The notes under the pieces are model-generated. The model did not search any database. It saw nothing but the letters and a program-made list of their open reading frames with translations, and was not told where the DNA came from. A DNA stretch of 9,471 bases from Frankiaceae bacterium (GTDB lineage: Bacteria > Actinomycetota > Actinomycetes > Frankiales > Frankiaceae). Positions 1-4,591 of the stretch are shown here, in pieces. Every line of letters starts with the position of its first letter. The stretch's first letter is position 1. Made by a program: the position numbers and the translations under genes. The stretch is from NCBI GenBank assembly GCA_030840885.1, contig JAVEDQ010000012.1, positions 1 to 9,471 on the forward strand, written 5' to 3'.

Positions 1-19
1 CTCGACGAAGGGCATGGCC

Positions 20-178
20 ATGCGAGCTCTACTCGGAACGCTGTTGCTGATCGGCCTGATCCTGCTGGTCATCGGGCTGGTGTTCAAGGCCCTGAAGTGG
101 CTGATCATCATCGCGGTGGTCGTCTGGTTGTTCGGCCTCGTCCGCGGGGTGCTCGCCAAGCGCAGCGGGCAGCTCTAG
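20..178 (+). CDS. Small two-helix hydrophobic membrane protein
   Basis: This short reading frame encodes 52 residues, almost all hydrophobic. A first helix (about residues 2-20, Leu/Ile/Gly rich) is followed by a short K-A-L-K-W turn, a second helix (about 25-41, Ile/Val/Trp rich) and a basic C-terminus ending R-G-V-L-A-K-R-S-G-Q-L. This is a classic small membrane hairpin, and actinobacterial genomes carry many such proteins annotated only as 'hydrophobic protein'. I chose the ATG at 20 because GAAGGG at 7-12 lies seven bases upstream. An ATG at 14 in the same frame sits too close to that site. The frame has no stop back to base 1, so a longer N-terminus beyond the window cannot be excluded. 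It converges on the minus-strand gene ending at 186, only seven bases away. No enzymatic function can be inferred. Confidence 0.65.
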   Translation: MRALLGTLLLIGLILLVIGLVFKALKWLIIIAVVVWLFGLVRGVLAKRSGQL

Positions 179-185
179 GTCCGAT

Positions 186-368
186 TCATCGCGGAGAACT
201 AGCGGTGACGAGGACCTTCTCGTCGGCCGTCTCGACAGCCTCGACCCGCTTGATCGGCACCGCGGGCTCAGCCGGCGCGTCCGCGCAGACCTCTTCCGTC
301 GCAGCGTTGCCGCCGCCCAGGCGGTACCAGGTGGCCTCCGCCCAGAGGGACATGCTCTGCATACACAT
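186..368 (-). CDS. Hypothetical 60-residue protein, Met/Cys-led
   Basis: I do not recognise this product. It begins M-C-M-Q-S-M-S-L-W-A-E-A-T-W-Y-R-L followed by a Gly run, has a second Cys near residue 28, and ends in an acidic/valine-rich half (V-E-A-V-E-T-A-D-E-K-V). Three lines support a real gene. GAGGGAGA overlaps the upstream stop codon, eight bases before the ATG. The start lies 13 bases after the preceding gene, as in an operon. About 51 of 60 codons end in G or C, like the neighbours. No transmembrane segment or signal peptide is evident. The aromatic N-terminal third could form a short amphipathic helix. It is probably co-translated with the SRPBCC gene and is the last gene of that unit. 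The role is unknown, and a short precursor peptide or accessory protein is speculation. Confidence 0.6.
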   Translation of the reverse strand: MCMQSMSLWAEATWYRLGGGNAATEEVCADAPAEPAVPIKRVEAVETADEKVLVTASSPR

Positions 369-375
369 GGCTCGT

Positions 376-383
376 TCTCCCTC
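376..383 (-). promoter_or_regulatory. Shine-Dalgarno site of the 60-residue ORF
   Basis: On the minus strand the stop codon TGA of the SRPBCC gene runs directly into GGGAGA. This gives GAGGGAGA, whose GGGAG core ends eight bases before the ATG at 368. It is one of the best ribosome binding sites in the window and is the main argument that the small downstream frame is translated. Confidence 0.7.
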
Positions 384-1050
384 AGCTCGCCGAGGCAGTC
401 CGCTTACGGGGCGCCGCCGCCTTCGTAGCCTTCTTCGCAGCCGAGGTCCGCTTGGTTGCCGATTTCGTCGCCGTCGACTTCGTTGCGGTCGACTTCGTTG
501 CAGCTGACTTCGTGGCGGTCGACTTCTTGGCCGCCGACTTCTTCGCCGGCGCCGACTTCTTCGCCGGGGCCGTAGCCGCCGTCGGTTCCAGCCGCTCCGC
601 CAGCTGCGGCGCCGGGCGGCTCTCGACGAGCATCTGCAGGTTGCGCAGGCTCCGCTTCAACGAGCGGCGGACCCAGGGCTGCGCCACCCGGTCGGCGACC
701 AGGCCGATCAGGCCACCAGGGGCCTGGTAGGCGAGCCGGAGGTCGACCTCGGTGAGCCCGTTGGGGCGGCTCCGGATACGCCAGCGGCCGCGCATCGTCA
801 CGCCCGTGACGCTGTTCCAGGCGATGTCACCGGGCTCGTCGAACTCGACCACCTCGACGATGCCGCCGACCGGCGCGGCACCGATCATCAACTTGACGTC
901 CCAGCGGGCGCCGCGACCGGTGTCCTGGTCACCGAGAACGCTCCAGCGGCTGACGCCGTCCATGAACTGGGGATAGCGGGCCGGGTCGCGGACCCAGGCC
1001 CACACCGTCGCCCGGTCCGCACTGATCCGGGTCTTCTCCGAGACGCGCAT
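382..1050 (-). CDS. SRPBCC (polyketide cyclase/START-like) protein with H1-like basic tail
   Basis: The protein has 222 residues. Residues 1-145 match the SRPBCC/Bet v1-like fold: an opening strand (M-R-V-S-E-K-T-R-I), the helix A-T-V-W-A-W-V-R-D-P-A-R-Y-P-Q-F-M, a run of beta strands (W-D-V-K-L ... V-E-V-V-E-F-D ... I-A-W-N-S ... G-R-W-R-I) and a long C-terminal helix with S-L-K-R-S-L-R-N-L. Such proteins bind hydrophobic ligands in a central cavity; none is proven here. Residues about 161-222 are a low-complexity tail of PAKKSA, AKKST and ATKS units, then R-K-R. It resembles histone H1 or the mycobacterial HupB tail and may contact nucleic acid or other polyanions (inference). The ATG at 1050 shares one base with the acyltransferase stop (TGATG), implying coupled translation. 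A longer frame opening at 1323 would run deep into the acyltransferase gene and is rejected. Confidence 0.88.
   Translation of the reverse strand: MRVSEKTRISADRATVWAWVRDPARYPQFMDGVSRWSVLGDQDTGRGARWDVKLMIGAAPVGGIVEVVEFDEPGDIAWNSVTGVTMRGRWRIRSRPNGLTEVDLRLAYQAPGGLIGLVADRVAQPWVRRSLKRSLRNLQMLVESRPAPQLAERLEPTAATAPAKKSAPAKKSAAKKSTATKSAATKSTATKSTATKSATKRTSAAKKATKAAAPRKRTASAS
458..568 (-). repeat. 15/18-base tandem repeat encoding the Lys/Ala/Thr tail
   Basis: On the plus strand, five 15-base units (starting at 458, 473, 488, 503 and 518, consensus GTCGACTTCGTTGCG) are followed by two 18-base units (533-550 and 551-568, GCCGACTTCTTCGCCGGC/G). Units at 473 and 488 differ only in their last base, and the 18-base pair likewise. 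All lengths are multiples of three, so unit gain or loss keeps the reading frame. They encode, from N to C, two PAKKSA-type units, one AKKST and a series of ATKS(A/T) units in the SRPBCC protein. Confidence 0.85.
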
Positions 1051-1925
1051 CAGCCGAGCACCGGGAAGGTCCGGTCGTTGGCCAACAGGTCGAGGGTGTC
1101 CTGCATCTGCGAGATCACGTCGTCGTACACCTTGTCGAGGTCGGGGTCGTCGCCGTAGCGCTCGTGCAGGTCGATCGGGTCGAGGACCTGAATGGTGATC
1201 TTGGAAGGGAGCGGGATGTGGCCCGCCATGTCGCCGATGTTGAGCCCCCAGGGCAGCGACAGGGAGATCGGCAGCGCCTTCAGCCGGAAAGCCTTGTCCA
1301 GCCCCAGCGCCTTCGCGAGCCACTCACCGCGCGAGAGGAACAGCGCCGACTCTTGGCCGCCGATGCTGACGATGGGCACGATCGGGACGCCGGCGTCGAG
1401 AGCCGTGCGGAGGAAGCCCTTCCGGCCGCCGAAGTCGACCCGTTGGCTCTCCCAGGAGGGGCGGAACACCTCGTAGTCGCCGCCCGGGTAGACCAGCAGC
1501 GCGTCGCCGCGCTCGAGCACCTTGCGGGCGTTCTCCTTGCTCGCGGCGATGGTGCCCCACTTGCGCAGGATCGCACCTGGGAAGGGCAGCGAGACCACCA
1601 GGTTGTGCGCCAGCTGGTAGAACCGCCGCTCCACCCCGAAGAACGAGGTGAACGCGAGGGTGAACACGAAGGTGTCCGGCGTCATGTTGCCGCCGGAGTG
1701 GTTGCCCACGATCAGCACGGGGCCCTCGGCGGGGATGCGCTCCAGGTTGCGGACCTCACCCCGGTACCAGAGGCTCGAGATGAGCCAGGTGAAGGGCAGG
1801 TTGTCGCGGATGTAGTCCGGGTCGCGCGCATCCATGTCGGCGACGGGCACACGCACCGCCACCTGCTGAGCCAGCCAGCCGCCGGCGCCAGTGCCGAGAC
1901 GGTGTAGATCCTGCAGAAGACTCAT
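1050..1925 (-). CDS. PlsC/LPLAT-type lysophospholipid or glycerol acyltransferase
   Basis: This 291-residue protein belongs to the lysophospholipid acyltransferase superfamily, nearest the MGAT/TMEM68-like branch. These enzymes move an acyl group from acyl-CoA or acyl-ACP to a glycerolipid or related alcohol at the membrane. The active-site block is V-L-I-V-G-N-H-S-G-G (His76) with Asp84 eight residues on. The substrate-binding block is L-L-V-Y-P-G-G-D-Y-E (PGG at 147-149), followed by F-G-G-R-K-G-F-L-R and G-V-P-I-V-P-I-V-S-I-G-G. There is no clear signal peptide; the hydrophobic stretches around 44-55 and 85-95 probably associate with the membrane. The start at 1925 gives the usual family length, but its ribosome site is weak (GAGAA about ten bases upstream). 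The stop overlaps the SRPBCC start by one base, so the two are likely a pair. The true acyl acceptor is unknown. Confidence 0.88.
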   Translation of the reverse strand: MSLLQDLHRLGTGAGGWLAQQVAVRVPVADMDARDPDYIRDNLPFTWLISSLWYRGEVRNLERIPAEGPVLIVGNHSGGNMTPDTFVFTLAFTSFFGVERRFYQLAHNLVVSLPFPGAILRKWGTIAASKENARKVLERGDALLVYPGGDYEVFRPSWESQRVDFGGRKGFLRTALDAGVPIVPIVSIGGQESALFLSRGEWLAKALGLDKAFRLKALPISLSLPWGLNIGDMAGHIPLPSKITIQVLDPIDLHERYGDDPDLDKVYDDVISQMQDTLDLLANDRTFPVLG

Positions 1926-1944
1926 GGAGTAGTTCTCGCCACTG

Positions 1945-1981
1945 CGGCGCTGAGTTATGCGCCGGTGTTACCGCGAGTTAC
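1945..1981. other. Gap with small hairpin and three GTTA(C/T) repeats
   Basis: The 113-base gap upstream of the acyltransferase holds a perfect 6-base inverted repeat, CGGCGC (1945-1950) and GCGCCG (1959-1964), with an 8-base loop. GTTAT (1954-1958) is followed by GTTAC at 1967-1971 and 1977-1981. The stem is too short to call a terminator. The GTTA boxes could be part of a promoter or operator, because this stretch lies 20-60 bases before the start codon. I see no convincing -35/-10 pair; CATAAC on the minus strand is the nearest -10-like hexamer. Confidence 0.2.
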
Positions 1982-2002
1982 GGGCAGCTCACGCCGACCT
2001 GG

Positions 2003-2040
2003 CCGTTGCACCGCCGTCGCACCGCCGTTGCACTGCCGTC
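2003..2040. repeat. 11-base tandem repeat at the 3' end of the hydrolase gene
   Basis: Three consecutive 11-base units, CCGTTGCACCG, CCGTCGCACCG and CCGTTGCACTG (2003-2013, 2014-2024, 2025-2035), are followed by a partial fourth (CCGTC) that runs into the stop codon of the SCP2-hydrolase gene. Units 1 and 2, and units 1 and 3, differ by one base each. The period is not a multiple of three and the array lies in the non-coding gap. Confidence 0.65.
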
Positions 2041-3274
2041 AGGCGCTCATGTCCTCGAACACCGGATGCGCCCCGGGTTGCGGACGGGAGCCTTCGAGGC
2101 GCTGCAGGAAGTCGCGGATGTAGGCGTGCGTCTCGTCGGGGAGCTCGAACTGCGGCACGTGGCCGCAGTCGGGGAACACCACCGTCTCCGAGTGCGGCAG
2201 CGCCTCGGCGACGTGGCGTGCGAATGCCGCGGGGACGAGCCGGTCGCGCTTGCCCCACACGAACAGCGCGGGCGTCTGGAGCGTGGGCAACCGGTCCCAG
2301 AAGCCCCGCTCGCCGAAGGCCTCGTCGAGGTAGATCGAGCGCAGGGCGCAGAAGAACGCCACCCGGCTGGAGCGTCGCTTCCACACGCGCATGAACTCGT
2401 CGACCGCAGCGTCGTACGCGGCCGGGCTGATCCGCTCCGGCACCGCGAACATGTGCCGCAGCTCGGCGGCGGCCACCCGGCGGGTCATCGGCACCGGTAC
2501 CGACGCCCACCGCGGGTTCAGCCTCCGGACCAGCGGGATGAACTGCCGCATCTTCCGGAACGCCACCGCGGGCGCGAGCAGCACCAGCCCGCCCACCTTG
2601 TCGGGGTACTCGAGCCCCGCCTCCAGCGCGGTCCGGCCACCCAGGCTGTTGCCGATGAGCACGGGCCGCTCCGCGCCGACGGCGTCGAAGAACGCCGACA
2701 GCCAGCGCCCCAGGAACGCAGCGTCGTAGTTGTCGTGGACCGCCTCGGTCGCCCCGTGGCCGGGCAGGTCGGGGGCGATGACGCGGTGGTCGCGGGCGAG
2801 GTCCCACAGCGTCGGCAGCATCGAGCCGTTGGTGGCACCGAGACCGTGGATGAGCACAACCGGCGGGGCGTCCTTCGGGCCGGCCTCGAGGTAGGCGGTG
2901 CGGATGCCGGCGGCGAGTGTCAGCCCGGCGCGGGGGAACTGTGCGGGGCGGGTCTCGGCGGCGAACAGGCCGTCCATCTGGAGCCCGAGCGCCATGCTGC
3001 CGCGCATCGTGAGCTCGCCGGAAAGGAACGCCTCGATCCCGGAGCGGGTGCCCTCGACGACGCTGCGCAGCACAGGCAGCGACGCCGCGACGGTGCTGGT
3101 GGGGTCGTCGATCGCGCCGTACTGGACGCGGACCGTCCCCCGCTCGAGCAGCAGGGTCCAGGCGCCCTCGGGGCCGGCGTCGAAGACGATCGAGCCGCGG
3201 GTTCGGGCGAGTACCGGACCCGTGCCCGCCGCTGCTCGTTCCTCGAGCAGCGAGAGCAGGTCAGTCGTGCTCAT
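2039..3274 (-). CDS. SCP2-like lipid carrier domain fused to alpha/beta hydrolase
   Basis: The 411-residue product has two parts. Residues about 15-105 resemble an SCP2 sterol-carrier domain (G-S-I-V-F-D-A-G ... W-T-L-L-L-E-R-G-T-V-R-V, then F-L-S-G-E-L-T-M-R-G-S-M-A-L), a fold that binds fatty acyl and sterol-like lipids. Residues about 120-395 are an alpha/beta hydrolase. It shows the oxyanion motif H-G-L-G (143-146), the nucleophile elbow G-N-S-L-G with Ser210, an acid in W-G-K-R-D (Asp344) and D-C-G-H (His372), so the triad is complete. A lid region with many Arg and Phe lies at 240-320. The ATG at 3274 is chosen because AGGGGG sits four bases upstream. A longer frame to 3379 adds 35 Arg/Gly-rich residues unlike either family. 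Esterase or thioesterase activity on a carrier-bound lipid is plausible; the substrate is unknown. Epoxide hydrolase or C-C hydrolase activity is possible. Confidence 0.88.
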   Translation of the reverse strand: MSTTDLLSLLEERAAAGTGPVLARTRGSIVFDAGPEGAWTLLLERGTVRVQYGAIDDPTSTVAASLPVLRSVVEGTRSGIEAFLSGELTMRGSMALGLQMDGLFAAETRPAQFPRAGLTLAAGIRTAYLEAGPKDAPPVVLIHGLGATNGSMLPTLWDLARDHRVIAPDLPGHGATEAVHDNYDAAFLGRWLSAFFDAVGAERPVLIGNSLGGRTALEAGLEYPDKVGGLVLLAPAVAFRKMRQFIPLVRRLNPRWASVPVPMTRRVAAAELRHMFAVPERISPAAYDAAVDEFMRVWKRRSSRVAFFCALRSIYLDEAFGERGFWDRLPTLQTPALFVWGKRDRLVPAAFARHVAEALPHSETVVFPDCGHVPQFELPDETHAYIRDFLQRLEGSRPQPGAHPVFEDMSA

Positions 3275-3284
3275 GGGTCCCCCT

Positions 3285-3298
3285 CGTCCGGACGTCCG
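3285..3298. promoter_or_regulatory. Overlapping palindromes upstream of the SCP2-hydrolase start
   Basis: CGTCCGGACG (3285-3294) and CGGACGTCCG (3289-3298) are both perfect 10-base palindromes and overlap by six bases, giving alternating GGAC/GTCC blocks. They lie 11-24 bases before the ATG at 3274, just upstream of the ribosome binding site. An operator or an mRNA structure limiting translation are both possible. In such GC-rich DNA, 10-base palindromes also arise by chance. The rest of the 149-base gap (3275-3423) shows no convincing promoter. A 5-base stem (GCGAC/GTCGC, 3389-3408) just after the preceding gene is too weak to call a terminator. Confidence 0.3.
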
Positions 3299-3423
3299 TC
3301 CACGCCACATGCCCTTGGCGACGCGACAGCGCCGGGTCCATCCTGCCCGTTTCTCACGCCAGGTCGGGGAGAACGACACTTCCGCAGGGCGACTGTGATA
3401 CCTGTCGCGCGGCTCACACCGAC

Positions 3424-4587
3424 TCAGCGGGGCGGACCACCGTCACCGCCCGCAGCCAGGACTGCGCCGCTGGCCAGCAGGGACGCGGCATCGAGTCCCA
3501 ACTCCTCCAGCAGTTCCCGGCTGTGCGTGCCGGGCAGCGGTGGCCCGTCGGTGAGCGTCGCGGGGGTGCGGTCGAAACGCGGTGCCGGGGCCGGTTCGGT
3601 GCGGCCGTTGCGCCGGACGTACGTGCCGCGGGCAGCCAGGTGCGGATGCTCGGGCGCCTCCGCCATCGACAGCACCGGGGCCACGCAGGCGTCGGAGGGG
3701 GTGAAGACCTCGGTCCACTCATCCCGGGTCCGCGTCCGGAACACCTCGGCGAAGCGGCGGCGCAGCTCCGGCCACTCGGCGAGCGCGAACTGGCCCGGCA
3801 TCGAGGCGTCGTCGGCGAGCCCGAGCAACTGCACGAACGCCGCGTAGAACTGCGGCTCGAGCGGGCCGACCGCCATCCAGCCGCCGTCGGAGGTCTCGTA
3901 GACGTCGTAGAACGGGGCGCCGGTGTCGAGCAGGTTCACCCCGCGACGGTCCTGCCACAGCCCGGCGCCCAGGAAGGCGAAGGGCATGGCCATGAGGGAC
4001 GCGGCGCCATCGACGATGGCGGCGTCGACCACCTGCCCGCGACCGCTGCGCCCGGCCTCCCAGACCGCGGCGAGCACCCCGAGCAGTAGGTAGAGGCTGC
4101 CGCCGCCGAAGTCACCCACGAGGTTGAGCGGCACCTGCGGCGGGCCGCCGGCGCGGCCCATCGCGTGCAGGGCGCCGGTGAGGGCGATGTAGGCGATGTC
4201 GTGACCCGCCCGATCGGCGAGCGGCCCGTCCTGACCCCATCCGGTCATCCGGCCGTAGACGAGCGCGGGGTTGCTGCGGGCGCAGTCCTCCGGCCCGAGG
4301 CCGAGGCGTTCGGCGACCCCGGGGCGGTAGCCCTCGATCAGCACGTCGGCCCGGTCGGTGAGGCGGCGCACCACGTCGACGCCGTCGGCCTGCTTGAGGT
4401 CGACGACGATGGAGCGCTTCCCCCGCTGCAGCAGGTCCAGCTGCGGATCCGCCGGCCACGACGAGCGGCCCGGCCGTTCGACGCGGACGACATCGGCACC
4501 GAGGTCGGCGAGCAGCATCGCCGCGAACGGGGCCGGGCCGATGCCGGCCAGTTCGACGACGCGGAGCCCCTCGAGAGGTCCGGGCAC
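3424..4587 (-). CDS. mcr: Alpha-methylacyl-CoA racemase-like family III CoA-transferase fold protein
   Basis: The 387-residue protein has the CaiB/BaiF fold. Its opening, G-P-L-E-G-L-R-V-V-E-L-A-G-I-G-P-A-P-F-A-A-M-L, is typical of alpha-methylacyl-CoA racemases rather than formyl- or succinyl-CoA transferases. The racemase catalytic set described for the M. tuberculosis enzyme (His126, Asp156, Glu241, from memory) has counterparts at a constant +3 offset: His129 (A-G-H-D), Asp159 (V-G-D-F-G-G-G-S) and Glu244 (G-P-L-E-P-Q-F-Y-A-A-F). The CoA-binding segment around 35-60 (V-R-V-E-R-P-G, then K-R-S-I-V-V-D-L-K) is also present. Such enzymes invert 2-methyl-acyl-CoAs so that branched chains can enter beta-oxidation. 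The GTG start is supported by GAGGAG seven bases upstream, within the end of the biotin carboxylase gene. It is the last gene of the carboxylase operon. A true CoA-transferase remains a lesser alternative. Confidence 0.88.
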   Translation of the reverse strand: MPGPLEGLRVVELAGIGPAPFAAMLLADLGADVVRVERPGRSSWPADPQLDLLQRGKRSIVVDLKQADGVDVVRRLTDRADVLIEGYRPGVAERLGLGPEDCARSNPALVYGRMTGWGQDGPLADRAGHDIAYIALTGALHAMGRAGGPPQVPLNLVGDFGGGSLYLLLGVLAAVWEAGRSGRGQVVDAAIVDGAASLMAMPFAFLGAGLWQDRRGVNLLDTGAPFYDVYETSDGGWMAVGPLEPQFYAAFVQLLGLADDASMPGQFALAEWPELRRRFAEVFRTRTRDEWTEVFTPSDACVAPVLSMAEAPEHPHLAARGTYVRRNGRTEPAPAPRFDRTPATLTDGPPLPGTHSRELLEELGLDAASLLASGAVLAAGGDGGPPR

Positions 4588-4591
4588 AGCT

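Noticed and set aside
7..22. The stretch GAAGGGCATGGCCATG at the left edge recurs inside the racemase gene (3979-3994); the match extends to 17 bases (6-22 and 3978-3994)
   Set aside because: The second copy is in coding sequence on the opposite strand, without repeat borders or flanking similarity. Most likely chance in GC-rich sequence.
97..507. Plus-strand 136-codon frame overlapping the small membrane protein and crossing the opposite-strand genes
   Set aside because: Arg/Ser-rich composition, no ribosome site support, and conflict with three better-supported frames.
1051..1323. N-terminal extension of the SRPBCC gene
   Set aside because: The added 91 residues are Arg/Pro/Ala-rich shadow sequence lying within the acyltransferase gene. 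The ATG at 1050 in a TGATG overlap fits far better.
3389..3408. Possible terminator hairpin after the racemase gene (GCGAC/GTCGC)
   Set aside because: Only a 5-base stem with a 10-base loop and no T-run. Too weak to call.
2006..3847. Plus-strand open frame (613 codons) spanning the SCP2-hydrolase gene, the gap and part of the racemase gene
   Set aside because: It runs across two well-supported minus-strand genes and a gap, and its product has no family features.
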